64,000 nt of DNA from Streptomyces paradoxus. GTDB taxonomy: Bacteria > Actinomycetota > Actinomycetes > Streptomycetales > Streptomycetaceae. Both the position numbers and the translations under genes were made by a program. Location of the stretch: contig NZ_JACHGV010000019.1 in the NCBI RefSeq assembly GCF_014202475.1, positions 48,203-112,202 on the forward strand. Direction: 5' to 3'. Shown here one piece after another: positions 9,278 through 17,529 of this stretch; position 1 is the first letter of the stretch, and every line of letters begins with the position of its first letter. The notes beneath the pieces were generated by a model. That model was not told the origin of the DNA, did no database searches, and saw only the letters and a list, made by a program, of their open reading frames with translations.

Positions 9278-10108
9278 GTGAGCGAGAATCAGAACCTCCT
9301 CGCGGAGCAGCGGCGATCCCTGATCCTCGACGAGGTTCGCCGCCGGGGCGGTGTCCGGGTCAACGAGCTGACCCGCAAGCTCGGCGTGTCGGACATGACG
9401 GTCCGCCGCGACCTCGACGCGCTCGCCCGTCAGGGCGTGCTGGAGAAGGTGCACGGCGGCGCGGTCCCGGTGGTCGAGGCGAGTACGCACGAACCGGGCT
9501 TCGAGGCCAAGTCGGGCCTGGAGCTGACCGCCAAGGAGGACATCGCGCGCGCCGCGGCCAAGCTGGTCGCGCCGGGCGCGGCGATCGCCCTGTCGGGCGG
9601 TACGACGACCTTCGCACTGGCCCACCAGCTGCTGGACGTCCCGGACCTCACGGTGGTCACCAATTCGGTGCGGGTCGCCGATGTGTTCCACGCGGCGCAG
9701 CGCACCTCGGGCCCGCGGCAGGGCGCGGCCACGGTCGTGCTGACGGGCGGGGTGCGCACACCCTCCGACTCGCTGGTGGGGCCGGTGGCCGACCAGGCGA
9801 TCGCGGCGCTCCACTTCGACCTGCTGTTCCTCGGGGTGCACGGCATATCGGTCGAGGCCGGTCTGTCGACGCCGAACCTCGCGGAGGCCGAGACGAACCG
9901 GCGGCTCGTGCAGTCGGCCCGCCGCGTGGTCGTGGTCGCGGACCACACCAAGTGGGGCAAGGTGGGGCTGAGTTCGTTCGCCTCGCTGGAGCGGATCGAC
10001 ACGCTCGTGACGGACTCCGGCCTCCCGGACGACGCGCGCGGGGTGGTCGCGGAGCATCTGCGGCGGCTGGTGGTGGCCGGAGAGCCCGAGGAGGGCGAAG
10101 ACATCTGA
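9278..10108 (+). CDS. DeoR/GlpR-family transcriptional regulator
   Basis: 276 residues. An N-terminal winged helix (RRSLILDEVRRRGGVRVNEL, then KLGVSDMTVRRDLDALARQG) is followed by the DeoR C-terminal sensor domain: LSGGTTTFALA, VVTNSVRVADV, LTGG, DLLFLGVHGIS, EAETNRRLVQSARRVVVVADHTKWG. The last motif is typical of the family, whose effectors are phosphorylated sugars. GTG at 9278 follows AAAGGACCGGAG. The neighbours are not obvious sugar genes, so its target cannot be read from context. It is a different paralogue from the DeoR protein at 22.7 kb, which sits in an amino-sugar locus. Confidence 0.9.
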   Translation: MSENQNLLAEQRRSLILDEVRRRGGVRVNELTRKLGVSDMTVRRDLDALARQGVLEKVHGGAVPVVEASTHEPGFEAKSGLELTAKEDIARAAAKLVAPGAAIALSGGTTTFALAHQLLDVPDLTVVTNSVRVADVFHAAQRTSGPRQGAATVVLTGGVRTPSDSLVGPVADQAIAALHFDLLFLGVHGISVEAGLSTPNLAEAETNRRLVQSARRVVVVADHTKWGKVGLSSFASLERIDTLVTDSGLPDDARGVVAEHLRRLVVAGEPEEGEDI

Positions 10109-10171
10109 CGGTGGCTCAGTTAGGGTGGCGCATCCGGTCATCGCCCGCTCCCGTCCAGGAGGGCTCCGCCC

Positions 10172-10639
10172 ATGCCTCGTCGACTGCGCCCGGTGGAACT
10201 CGACTTCGTCGCGACGGCTCCCGTCCGGCATGTCCACGAGCGGGACATGGCCGCCCCGGTGGAGGCGGTCTACCGCGCGCTGGAGGACGTGCCCGGCTGG
10301 GCCGAGTGGTTCGCGCAGGTGTCGGCCGCGCGCCCGGTCGACGCCGGCGCGGGGCGGGACATCACGCTCACGGGTGGCATCCGGTTCCGCGAGACGGTCA
10401 TCGCCGCGAAGGCACCGGAGGTGTACGCCTACCGCGTGGACGTCACCAATCTGCCGGGCGTGCGGGCGATAGCCGAGGAGTGGCGGCTCACGCCGGCCCG
10501 CGGTGGCACCCGCGTGCGGTGGACCTTCGCCACGGACGGGACGGCCGCGTACCGGCTGGCCGCGAAGGCGGCGCGCGGAGGTCAGGCGCGCGCTTTCCGG
10601 GACGCCTTGCGGGCGCTGGACCGGCGGCTGAACCCCTGA
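10172..10639 (+). CDS. SRPBCC (START/Bet v1-like) family protein
   Basis: 155 residues. The sequence shows the polyketide-cyclase/SRPBCC layout: RDMAAPVEAVYRALEDVPGWAEWF at the start, a central ETVIAAKAPEVYAYRVD strand pair, and a C-terminal long helix with many Ala and Arg. Members bind small hydrophobic ligands; the ligand here is unknown. A good ribosome binding site (CAGGAGGGC) precedes ATG 10172. It sits 63 bp after the DeoR regulator on the same strand, so co-transcription is possible but not required. It converges on the PLP enzyme gene with 10 bp between stop codons. Confidence 0.75.
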   Translation: MPRRLRPVELDFVATAPVRHVHERDMAAPVEAVYRALEDVPGWAEWFAQVSAARPVDAGAGRDITLTGGIRFRETVIAAKAPEVYAYRVDVTNLPGVRAIAEEWRLTPARGGTRVRWTFATDGTAAYRLAAKAARGGQARAFRDALRALDRRLNP

Positions 10640-10649
10640 CGGCCCGCAA

Positions 10650-11774
10650 TCAGTCCGGCCAGACGCCCGTCTCCAGCAGCGAGTCGATCGCGGCCGTGTA
10701 CGGCTGGATGTCCAGCCCCTGGGCGGCCAGCCAGGCGTCCGAGTAGTACTTGTCGAGATACCGGTCCCCCGGGTCGCACAGCAGGGTCACGACGCTGCCC
10801 TGCCGGCCCTCGGAGACCATCTCCGCGACGATCTTCAGCGCGCTCCACAGGCCCGTGCCGGTGGAGCCGCCGGCCTTGCGGCCGATGGCGCGTTCCAGGG
10901 CGCGTACGGCGGCGACACTGGCCGCGTCGGGCACCTTCATCATCCGGTCGATCGCGCCGGGCACGAAGCTCGGTTCCATACGGGGCCGGCCGATGCCCTC
11001 GATACGGGAGCCGCAGTCGCAGGTGACGTCCGGATCACCGGTGGTCCAGCCCTCGAAGAAGCACGAGTTCTCGGGGTCGGCCACGCAGACGCGGGTGTCG
11101 TACTGCATGTAGTGGACGTAGCGCGCGAGGGTCGCGGAGGTGCCGCCGGTGCCCGCCGTGGCGACGATCCACGTCGGCTCGGGGAACCGCTCCAGGCGCA
11201 GCTGGCGGAAGATGGACTCGGCGATGTTGTTGTTTCCGCGCCAGTCCGTGGCGCGTTCGGCGTAGGTGAACTGGTCCATGTAGTGGCCGCCGGTCTCGGC
11301 CGCGAGGCGGGCGGACTCCTCGTACATCGTGCGGGGGTCGTCCACGAAGTGACATCGGCCGGAGTGGAATTCGATGAGGCGGATCTTCTCGGCGCTCGTC
11401 GTGCGCGGCATGACGGCGATGAAGGGCACGCCGATCAGCTTCGCGAAGTACGCCTCGGAGACGGCCGTAGAGCCGCTGGAGGCCTCGATGACGGGTCGGT
11501 CCGGCCGGATCCAGCCGTTGCACAGGCCGTACAGGAAGAGGGAGCGGGCGAGCCGGTGCTTGAGGCTGCCGGTCGGGTGGGTCGACTCGTCCTTCAGATA
11601 CAGGTCGATGCCCCACCGCTGCGGCAGGGGGAACTGCAGCAGGTGCGTGTCGGCCGATCGGTTGGCGTCCGCCTGGACTCTGCGGACGGCCTCTTTGAGC
11701 CACGCCCGGTAGGAGGCGTCGCTCTGGTCGACATCGAGGGTCACGCCGGTCCGGGTCTGCTGGGGGGTACTCAC
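10650..11774 (-). CDS. PLP-dependent cysteine synthase-family enzyme, Cds1-like cysteine desulfhydrase
   Basis: 374 residues. Fold-type II PLP enzyme of the cysteine synthase family: the Schiff-base lysine is K72 in HPTGSLKHRLA, the substrate loop is SSGSTAVSEAYFA, and the phosphate-binding loop is GTGGTSAT. It is longer than CysK (about 310 residues) and shares the layout I know from mycobacterial Cds1 (Rv3684), which breaks L-cysteine into sulfide, pyruvate and ammonia. Extra cysteines occur in TCDCGSRIEG. Biosynthetic and degradative members look alike, so the direction of reaction is inference. The start ATG is preceded by AGGAGCCCCCC on the minus strand. Upstream lies the longest gene-free stretch in the left half of the window. 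Confidence 0.85.
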   Translation of the reverse strand: MSTPQQTRTGVTLDVDQSDASYRAWLKEAVRRVQADANRSADTHLLQFPLPQRWGIDLYLKDESTHPTGSLKHRLARSLFLYGLCNGWIRPDRPVIEASSGSTAVSEAYFAKLIGVPFIAVMPRTTSAEKIRLIEFHSGRCHFVDDPRTMYEESARLAAETGGHYMDQFTYAERATDWRGNNNIAESIFRQLRLERFPEPTWIVATAGTGGTSATLARYVHYMQYDTRVCVADPENSCFFEGWTTGDPDVTCDCGSRIEGIGRPRMEPSFVPGAIDRMMKVPDAASVAAVRALERAIGRKAGGSTGTGLWSALKIVAEMVSEGRQGSVVTLLCDPGDRYLDKYYSDAWLAAQGLDIQPYTAAIDSLLETGVWPD

Positions 11775-12276
11775 GGGGGGCTCCTAACGCTGCGCGCCGG
11801 CAAGGGGGGCGCACGGCCGGCACTCCGATCATAAGCACCTTGCGCACGCTTCTCACCTGCATAAACGCATCTTTGAGCCCCCCAAAGCGCCCCCAGGGGC
11901 AGGGGCCGGTGCAAGGGGGCGCGCGGTCCAGGGGGCGCATGGGCGAGCGTGCTGCGGGCGCCCCCCGGAAGGGGTGTCGCGGGCACTGGTGCTCGACGCC
12001 GGGCGGGGGCAGACTGCTCGGCGGGACCAAGGCCCCGGACGGGGTGAGAGCAGGGTTCGAACGCATTCCGGAGCCGGTTTCGGGCACGGGCGCCACCCCC
12101 CTCGGGGCGACGGCCGGCGGGCCACACCGCACGGCCGGGCCGGGGCCCGGACCGGGCGGGCACCTCCCCGGAGGGGACCTTTCGTCCGTACGGGGCACAC
12201 TGGAGCACGACACGAGCCCGTACCGGGCATCGCCCGGAACGGGCCGGTACACCGAGCGCACTAGGGGGCGGGTGGC
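11775..12276. other. Gene-free stretch of about 500 bp between divergent genes
   Basis: No convincing coding frame was found here on either strand; the open frames are mirror effects of high G+C. The left part is less GC-rich and holds a possible minus-strand -10 hexamer TATGAT (complement of 11829-11834) for the Cds1-like gene, without a good -35. The right part has a 7-bp inverted repeat, GTACCGG at 12220-12226 and CCGGTAC at 12244-12250, about 27 bp before the next ATG; it could be an operator, but nothing confirms this. Confidence 0.5.
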
Positions 12277-12600
12277 ATGGGAGAGCCGGAGTTCAGGGCC
12301 ACGGGCGTGCGGATCGGAAAGCGGCTGCGTTCCCTCACCCGGGCCGGGCAGGTCCGGATCAGCGACGGCCGGCTCGAACTGCTGACCAGCTACGGCAGTG
12401 AGATCGACAGTGCGCCGGTGCAGGCCGTGCGCGCTTCCAAGCCCTGGTTCGGCCCCGATGACCGGGCCACGGCGGACCTCAACGGCCAGCGGTACCTGCT
12501 CACCCTGGGCGACCACGACCCCGCACCGGGAGAGCCGGGCCCGCCGGCAGCGCGGCGCTTCATCGAAGCCGTGCGCAGGGCAGCGGGGCGTGGCGACTGA
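12277..12600 (+). CDS. Small conserved-looking protein of unknown function
   Basis: 107 residues starting at ATG 12277 after GGGGGCGGGTGGC. The sequence alternates basic and hydrophobic stretches (VRIGKRLRSLTRAGQVRISDGRLELLTSYGSEI) and later has KPWFGPDD, LNGQRYLLTLGDHD and a C-terminal Ala-rich helix (AARRFIEAVRRAAG). The strand-rich pattern followed by one helix resembles a pleckstrin-homology-like fold, as in small streptomycete proteins, but I do not recognise a named family. No signal peptide or membrane helix is visible. It precedes the anti-sigma-type ATPase by 184 bp on the same strand. Confidence 0.65.
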   Translation: MGEPEFRATGVRIGKRLRSLTRAGQVRISDGRLELLTSYGSEIDSAPVQAVRASKPWFGPDDRATADLNGQRYLLTLGDHDPAPGEPGPPAARRFIEAVRRAAGRGD

Positions 12601-12783
12601 GATGTCCGCGAGTTGCGGTACTTCAACCCCTGCGCCACTCTTGTCTCACGTCACTCTGGGTTTACCGGCGATAACGCTGCGAACCAGCCCGCCGGCCACG
12701 ACAGCAGGCGGCAGTGTCACGCAGGCGCCCTGCTGGATCCGAACTCCGTGTTCTTCCGGACCTCACGTCGGGGAGTCGCAGCC

Positions 12784-13317
12784 GTGATCAGCTACCCAAG
12801 CAGGCACTGCACGGTGGAGCTCCAAGCCCTGCCGTCGCGGATCGGCCAGGTCCGCAGAATCGTATCTGCGCAATTGCGCTACTGGCATCTGGATCCCCTG
12901 ATCGACCGGGCCTCGCTCGGCGTGACGGAGCTGTTGTCCAACGTCCACCGGCACGCCCAGCCCGACAAGACGTGCACCGTGGAGATAGAGCTGCTGCTCG
13001 ACCGCCTCACGGTCTCGGTGCGCGACGGCGACCCGCGGATGCCCGTGGTCGACGACGCCGAACCGCTGGCGACCTGCGGGCGCGGGCTCGCGATGGTGGC
13101 CGCCATGAGCGAGAGCTGGGGCGTCCGGCCGGACGGCGAGTCCGGCAAGGTCGTGTGGTTCACCCTGCCGACGTCCACCCCCGCGGTGACGGCGCCGTCG
13201 ATCCACGCGCGGCGCACGGTCCTGGAGAAGCCCGCGCGCCGGTTCGCCGAGGTCGGGGTCTCCACCGAAGGGCTCCGGCCCGGCCATGCTCCCGCCCGGT
13301 CCGCCGTTGCCGGTTGA
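12784..13317 (+). CDS. ATP-binding protein of the anti-sigma factor (HATPase_c) type
   Basis: 177 residues. A single HATPase_c domain is present: N box GVTELLSNVHRHAQPDKTC with conserved Glu and Asn, then VSVRDGDPRMP for the G1 region, and CGRGLAMVAAMSESWGV for the glycine-rich lid. A 45-residue tail without clear fold follows. Streptomycetes carry dozens of such single-domain RsbW-like proteins that bind sigma factors or anti-anti-sigma partners; no partner gene is adjacent, so the target is unknown. GTG 12784 is chosen because GGGGAG at 12768-12773 gives a normal ribosome binding site; the frame is open further upstream without one. Confidence 0.85.
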   Translation: MISYPSRHCTVELQALPSRIGQVRRIVSAQLRYWHLDPLIDRASLGVTELLSNVHRHAQPDKTCTVEIELLLDRLTVSVRDGDPRMPVVDDAEPLATCGRGLAMVAAMSESWGVRPDGESGKVVWFTLPTSTPAVTAPSIHARRTVLEKPARRFAEVGVSTEGLRPGHAPARSAVAG

Positions 13318-13464
13318 CCGGGCGGTGACCACCGTCCCCTCGGAGGCCTCGGGGGTGTACGCCGCCGGCTGTGCTCCGGGGGCGCACGTCACCCCCTGGC
13401 GCTCGCCCGCGGCACGCTCGGGCGCGGCGCGCGCCGGGCCGGAGACGGCACCGCGAGGGCGCCG

Positions 13465-13512
13465 GCCGCGACTCACCCGAGGGCCACGACGGCCAGGGTC
13501 GTGAGTCGCGGC
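13465..13512. terminator. Bidirectional terminator hairpin
   Basis: Perfect 12-bp stem: GCCGCGACTCAC at 13465-13476 pairs with GTGAGTCGCGGC at 13501-13512. The 24-nt loop contains a smaller GGCC/GGCC stem. It lies between the converging ATPase and SHOCT genes, 8 bp beyond the stop codon of the latter. No U-run follows, which is usual in streptomycetes. Confidence 0.65.
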
Positions 13513-13520
13513 GGTCGTCC

Positions 13521-13805
13521 TCACGCCACACCTCCCTTGCGGCCGAACTCCTCGTTCAGTACGGACAGTCGGCGCCAGTACTCGTCCTCGTCGATCTCGC
13601 CGGAAGCGAAGCGGTGGCCGAGTACGGCGATGGGCGAGTCGTCCCTGACGGCGGACTGCCGCCAGGGACCGCCGCGGCGGCCACGCCACACGGTGCGGCG
13701 CAGCAGCACGACGCCTGCGCCGATCACCAGCGCCCAGATCACCGGGAAGAGCAGGATCCACGGGCCGGGCCCGCCGCCGTCGCCGAAGTTCGCCAGGGTC
13801 TGCAT
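13521..13805 (-). CDS. SHOCT-domain membrane protein
   Basis: 94 residues. One N-terminal transmembrane helix (PWILLFPVIWALVIGAGVVLL) is followed by a basic stretch (RRTVWRGRRGG) and a C-terminal SHOCT motif (SPIAVLGHRFASGEIDEDEYWRRLSVL). SHOCT is a short oligomerisation motif common at the end of small bacterial membrane proteins; the role is unknown. The ATG at 13805 is preceded by GAGGAGCAGGAC on the minus strand; the frame is open further upstream but lacks protein-like sequence there. It is divergent from the TetR gene, so the operator at 13956-13975 could also affect it, though it lies 150 bp from this start. Confidence 0.85.
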   Translation of the reverse strand: MQTLANFGDGGGPGPWILLFPVIWALVIGAGVVLLRRTVWRGRRGGPWRQSAVRDDSPIAVLGHRFASGEIDEDEYWRRLSVLNEEFGRKGGVA

Positions 13806-13955
13806 GTCGTCCTGCTCCTCGATCGCTCGATGGTTCGTGTCGCCTTCGAGAGTCCTCCGGCAGGGGCCCCGGGTCGTCGTACGGCCGGCGGCACCGCCGG
13901 TACCCCGTAGGGAGCAGGCGGGCGGGCCTCCATCGCTCCGCGCCGTCTCGACTTC

Positions 13956-13975
13956 TGTAACTACTGGTATGTACA
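13956..13975. promoter_or_regulatory. TetR-type operator
   Basis: Twenty bases read TGTAACTACTGGTATGTACA and fit TGTAnnTACnnGTAnnTACA, in which every named base is mirrored. It ends 8 bases before the TetR start codon. A possible promoter, TCGACT (13948-13953), 18 bp, TACAGT (13972-13977), overlaps it, which fits autorepression. The predicted start of transcription would fall at or next to the ATG. Confidence 0.75.
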
Positions 13976-13983
13976 GTGCGGGC

Positions 13984-14547
13984 ATGAGCACCCCGGAACG
14001 GCTGATCGAGTCCACCCGCGAACTGCTGTGGGAGCGTGGCTACGTGGGCACCAGCCCGAAGGCCATCCTGGAACGCGCGGACGCCGGGCAGGGCAGCATG
14101 TACCACCATTTCAGGGGCAAGCCCGATCTCGCGCTGGCCGCGATCCGGCGGACCGCCGAGGAGATGCGCGCCGTCGCGGCGGGAGTACTCGACGGCCCGG
14201 GCACGCCGTACGAGCGCATCGAGGCCTATCTGCGGCGCGAGCGGGACGTGCTGCGGGGCTGCCCGGTCGGCCGGCTGACGATGGATCCGGACGTGATCGC
14301 GAGCGCCGAACTGCGCGCGCCGGTCGAGGAGACGCTCGACTGGCTGCGCGGCCGGATCGCCGGGATCGTCGAGGAAGGCAAGGCGCAGGGCCAGTTCGCG
14401 CCCGGACTCGACGGCGGCGAGATCGCGGCGGCGGTCGTCGCGACCGTCCAGGGCGGTTACGTCCTCGCCCGCGCCTCCGGCTCCCCCGCCGCGTTCGACG
14501 CGGGCGTCCGGGGACTGCTCTCCCTGCTGGCGCCCCGGACTTCCTGA
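13984..14547 (+). CDS. TetR-family transcriptional regulator
   Basis: 187 residues. N-terminal TetR HTH: TPERLIESTRELLWERGYVGTSPKAILERADAGQGSMYHHF, ending with the YHHFRGK signature of helix 4. The C-terminal ligand domain contains RGCPVGRLTMDPDV and a hydrophobic VATVQGGYVLARA helix. ATG 13984 is used because the HTH begins there; an upstream ATG at 13970 overlaps the operator and is out of frame with a ribosome binding site. No Shine-Dalgarno sequence precedes 13984 and the -10 is only 6 bases upstream, so the mRNA may be leaderless. It is the first gene of a tight set with the DUF4865-type and amidohydrolase genes (10-bp gap, then 3-4 bp overlap), which it probably controls. Confidence 0.9.
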   Translation: MSTPERLIESTRELLWERGYVGTSPKAILERADAGQGSMYHHFRGKPDLALAAIRRTAEEMRAVAAGVLDGPGTPYERIEAYLRRERDVLRGCPVGRLTMDPDVIASAELRAPVEETLDWLRGRIAGIVEEGKAQGQFAPGLDGGEIAAAVVATVQGGYVLARASGSPAAFDAGVRGLLSLLAPRTS

Positions 14548-14557
14548 GGAGACTTCC

Positions 14558-15136
14558 TTGTACGCCATGCAGTACGAGCTCACCCTGCCGGCCGGCTACG
14601 ACATGGGCGTCATCCGCGACCGTGTCGCCCGCCGGGGGCACCTGCTCGACGACTGGGACGGGCTCGGCCTCAAGGCCTACCTGATACGCGAGCGCGGCCT
14701 GCGCGGCTCGCCGGTCAGCCAGTACGCGCCCTTCTACCTCTGGAACACCGTGGACGGCATGAACGCCTTCCTGTGGGGCGGCGGGTTCCAGGGGGTCTGT
14801 GACGACTTCGGGCGGCCGTCGGTGCGGCAGTGGACGGGGCTCGCGTACGAGGAAGGGGGCGCCTCTCATGCGCGGTTCGCGGTGCGCCGCCGCCAACCGG
14901 TGCCGGACGGCGGGACGTTGGCCGATGCCGTGGCGGACGTGGTGGACGGGACCCGGCGGCTGGCCGCACAGGACGGGGCCCTGCTCGCCGCCGCGGCCGT
15001 CGACACCAGCCGCTGGGAGCTGGTGCGTTTCTCCCTCTGGGAGCACGACACGCCCAAGGCCGACGGCGAGGTGTTCGAGGTGCTGCACCTGTCCGCGCCG
15101 GGCCGGGACCGGCTGTCCCGGGAACGCCGGTGGTGA
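14558..15136 (+). CDS. DUF4865 family protein
   Basis: 192 residues. The opening YAMQYELTLPAGYDMGVIRDRV, the RGHLLDDWDGLGLKAYLIRE segment and the FYLWNTVDGMNAFLWGGGF block match what I recall of the DUF4865 family; the second half has RWELVRFSLWEHD. The fold is probably a ferredoxin-like monooxygenase-type barrel, but no catalytic residues are known. ATG 14558 follows GAGGAGAC closely. Family members often sit next to a TetR regulator, as here. The last bases overlap the start of the amidohydrolase gene (GTGA at 15133-15136), so translation is probably coupled. Function is unknown; a small-molecule response is inferred from the regulator. Confidence 0.75.
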   Translation: MYAMQYELTLPAGYDMGVIRDRVARRGHLLDDWDGLGLKAYLIRERGLRGSPVSQYAPFYLWNTVDGMNAFLWGGGFQGVCDDFGRPSVRQWTGLAYEEGGASHARFAVRRRQPVPDGGTLADAVADVVDGTRRLAAQDGALLAAAAVDTSRWELVRFSLWEHDTPKADGEVFEVLHLSAPGRDRLSRERRW

Positions 15137-16041
15137 GCGCGGTCCGCACGGTGCTGGGGGACGTGGCCCCCGGGGACCTGGGAGTGTGCGACGCCCACGA
15201 CCATCTGTTCTTCGGCAGTCCCCGGCTGCCCGGGCAGGAGCTGCGCAGCGTGGCGGCGGCGCGCGCGGAGCTGGTCGCGTTCCGGGAGCAGGGCGGTGGG
15301 GCCGTCGTGCAGTGGACGCCGTACGGGCTCGGGCGGCGGGCCGCCGATCTGCCGCCGCTGTCCCGGGAGACGGGTGTGCACGTGGTGGCCGCGACCGGCC
15401 TGCACCAGGCCGTGCACTACGACGAGGACACGCTCGCCGGGCTGCGGAGCCGGCTCGCCGAGGTCTTCGTCTCCGAACTCACCGAGGGCATCGGGACGTC
15501 GGGGGTGCGGGCGGGGCTCGTCAAGGTCGCGGGCGGCTTCCACGCCCTGGACGCGCACGCCCGCTGGACCATGGCGGCGGCGGCCGAGGCGCAGCACGCC
15601 ACCGGCGCGGCGATCGCCGTGCACCTGGAGATGGGAACCGGGGCGCTGGACGTAGTGGACCTGCTGTGCGGGGAGTTGGGGGTGCCGCCGCACCGCGTGG
15701 TGCTCGGGCACCTCAACCGCTCCCCCGACCTCGTGGTGCACCGGCAGGCGGCGCGGTCCGGCTGCTACCTGGCCTTCGACGGGCCGTCACTCGCCCACCA
15801 CGCCACGGACTGGCGGATGCCGGACGCCGTACGGGCCCTCGCCGACGCCGGGTTCGGCGACCGGGTGCTGCTGGGCGCGGACACCACGACGGCCGCGGCC
15901 CGCTCCGTCAGCGGCGGCCCCGGGATGCCGTACCTGCTGCGCCGGGTACGGTCCCGGCTCGTGCACGCCGTGGGCGAGGAGTTGGTGCGGCGCGTCCTCA
16001 CGGAGAATCCGGGCCGGGCCTTCGGGGCCGAGTGGCCCTGA
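15133..16041 (+). CDS. Phosphotriesterase-like metal-dependent amidohydrolase
   Basis: 302 residues. All six metal ligands of the phosphotriesterase family can be placed: H22 and H24 in CDAHDHLFF, the bridging lysine K131 in GLVKVAGGF (carboxylated in relatives), H164 in AVHLEMG, H193 in VLGHLNRSPDL and D250 in LLGADTTT. Relatives are lactonases or phosphotriesterases using a binuclear zinc site; here the substrate is unknown and lactonase activity is the most likely guess. GTG 15133 overlaps the stop of the DUF4865-type gene. The spacing places it as the enzyme of the TetR-controlled set. The next gene is on the opposite strand, 18 bp beyond the stop. Confidence 0.85.
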   Translation: MSAVRTVLGDVAPGDLGVCDAHDHLFFGSPRLPGQELRSVAAARAELVAFREQGGGAVVQWTPYGLGRRAADLPPLSRETGVHVVAATGLHQAVHYDEDTLAGLRSRLAEVFVSELTEGIGTSGVRAGLVKVAGGFHALDAHARWTMAAAAEAQHATGAAIAVHLEMGTGALDVVDLLCGELGVPPHRVVLGHLNRSPDLVVHRQAARSGCYLAFDGPSLAHHATDWRMPDAVRALADAGFGDRVLLGADTTTAAARSVSGGPGMPYLLRRVRSRLVHAVGEELVRRVLTENPGRAFGAEWP

Positions 16042-16059
16042 CCCGCCCGGTCGCCGCCC

Positions 16060-16482
16060 TCAGCCGCCGGCCTGGTCGCTGTCCTTCATCGAGCCCCAGC
16101 CGTGCCAGCGGTCGACCTCGATCCAGGCGCTCACCCGGGGGCGGACGCGGTCGGGGTACGGCTTGCCGGTGTAGTGCCGGGCGAGGAGGTCGATGTCGGC
16201 GAGGTCCTCGTCGGCGTACATCTCGGTGACGCGGCCGATGAGGGTGACGTGGGTGTACCAGTCGTCGCCGGCGAGGACGGTGAGCGTGACCCGGGGGTCG
16301 CGGCGCAGGTGCTTCAGACGTACCCGGCCCTCGTCGAGGTTGATCAGCACCCGGCCGTCCTTCCAGGCGTACCAGGTCGCGGTGGACACCGGTGTGCCGT
16401 CGGAGCGCAGCGTGGCCATGACGCACGGGTTGGGCCGGCTCAGCAGGGCATCGGCCTCGGGCGGCAGCGGCGGCTTGGACAT
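16060..16482 (-). CDS. PPOX-class (F420/flavin-dependent) oxidoreductase
   Basis: 140 residues. The split-barrel flavoprotein pattern is clear: LSRPNPCVMATLRSDGTPVSTATWY at the start, VLINLDEGRVRLKHLRRDPRVTLTVL in the middle, and GRVTEMYADED later. Proteins of this length in actinobacteria with the RxKxxxLRRDPRVTL motif are typically annotated as TIGR03618-type F420-dependent enzymes, which reduce unsaturated compounds. The cofactor is inferred, not seen. ATG 16482 follows CCTAGGAGGTTCC on the minus strand; the frame is open upstream without protein-like sequence. It lies 13 bp after the stop of the dehydrogenase gene on the same strand and is likely transcribed with it. Confidence 0.85.
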   Translation of the reverse strand: MSKPPLPPEADALLSRPNPCVMATLRSDGTPVSTATWYAWKDGRVLINLDEGRVRLKHLRRDPRVTLTVLAGDDWYTHVTLIGRVTEMYADEDLADIDLLARHYTGKPYPDRVRPRVSAWIEVDRWHGWGSMKDSDQAGG

Positions 16483-16495
16483 GAGGGGGAACCTC

Positions 16496-17386
16496 CTAGG
16501 ACCGGGTCTTCTCGTCGAAGCTGGCGAAGTAGGCGGCGGCCATGTCCTCGTCGGCGTGGCCCTGCGCGGCGGCACGCTCCATGCGGGCGGCGGCCGCTTC
16601 GGCGACATCCAGCCGGACGCCGTGGCCCGCGCCGGCCTGGACGATCAGCCGGGCGTCCTTGGCGGCGGTGCTCACCGCGAACTGGGGCGGTGTGAGCCTG
16701 CCTTCGAGAACGAGATCCGACTTGGCGCGCAGATAGCCCATGTCGAGCGGGCCGCCGGCGACGAGGTCGAAGAAGCCGTGCGGGTCGACGCCGAGGGCCT
16801 TGGACAGGGCGAGGGCCTCGCCGGCGGCGGCCGTGACGGCGAGGACCCAGCTGTTGGCGACGAGCTTGAGGCGGGTGGCCCCGCCCTCCGCTCCGTCCGC
16901 GCCGGACCAGACCGTACGGGCGCCGACCGCCTCGAAGACCGGCGTCACCTTCTCGCGCCCCTCGGTGGGGCCGGCCGCGAGCACGGTCAGTTTCCCGGCC
17001 TCGGCGGGCTGGCGGGTGCCCAGGACGGGGGCGTCGTAGAAGAGGAGGCCGTGCTCGCGGGCGAAGGCGGCCAGCTCGGCGACGCCGTCGAGGCCCGCGG
17101 TGGTGGACTGCACCCAGGCGGTGTCGGGGCGCAGCGCGGGGGCGGCCTGGCGCATCGTGTCCAGGGCGGCGGGGCCGTCGTAGAGCATGGTCAGGACGAC
17201 GTCGGCGTCCCGCACCGCCTGCGCGGGGCTGTCGGCGATCCGCACGCCCTCGGCGGCCAGCGGCTCGGCCTTGGCCCGGGTGCGGTTCCAGGCGTGGACC
17301 GTGTGACCGGCCCGGGCGAGGTTGCGGGCCATCGCGGCACCCATGATGCCGGTGCCCAGGACGCTCACGGTGAGCTGGTGGGTCAT
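16496..17386 (-). CDS. NAD(P)-dependent beta-hydroxyacid dehydrogenase family protein
   Basis: 296 residues. An N-terminal Rossmann domain has VLGTGIMGAAMARNLARAGH (GxGxMG), followed by NRTRAKAEPL for cofactor selection; the Arg after Asn suggests NADP. The substrate loop is QSTTAGLD and the catalytic lysine is K174 with N178 in RLKLVANSW. The C-terminal helical domain contains GGPLDMGYLRAKSD. Members include 3-hydroxyisobutyrate and tartronate semialdehyde dehydrogenases and imine reductases; the missing usual DAPVSGG (here DAPVLGT) makes the substrate uncertain. It precedes the PPOX-type gene by 13 bp and probably leads that pair. Confidence 0.88.
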   Translation of the reverse strand: MTHQLTVSVLGTGIMGAAMARNLARAGHTVHAWNRTRAKAEPLAAEGVRIADSPAQAVRDADVVLTMLYDGPAALDTMRQAAPALRPDTAWVQSTTAGLDGVAELAAFAREHGLLFYDAPVLGTRQPAEAGKLTVLAAGPTEGREKVTPVFEAVGARTVWSGADGAEGGATRLKLVANSWVLAVTAAAGEALALSKALGVDPHGFFDLVAGGPLDMGYLRAKSDLVLEGRLTPPQFAVSTAAKDARLIVQAGAGHGVRLDVAEAAAARMERAAAQGHADEDMAAAYFASFDEKTRS

Positions 17387-17529
17387 TGCGTCAACTTCCT
17401 CGGTGGTGCGGTCGCGGGCGGACTGCCCGCGCCCCAGCCTGCCCGCTCAGCGGCGCGCCTGCCCGGAAGCGGCGCGCTCAAGCCTGATACCGGTGAGGGC
17501 ACTCCCGCGGGAGCACGTCCGAGGCCCGG

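Noticed and set aside
12045..12065. GGGTTCGAAC, which resembles a tRNA T-loop
   Set aside because: No pairing T-stem, acceptor stem, anticodon arm or CCA end could be built around it.
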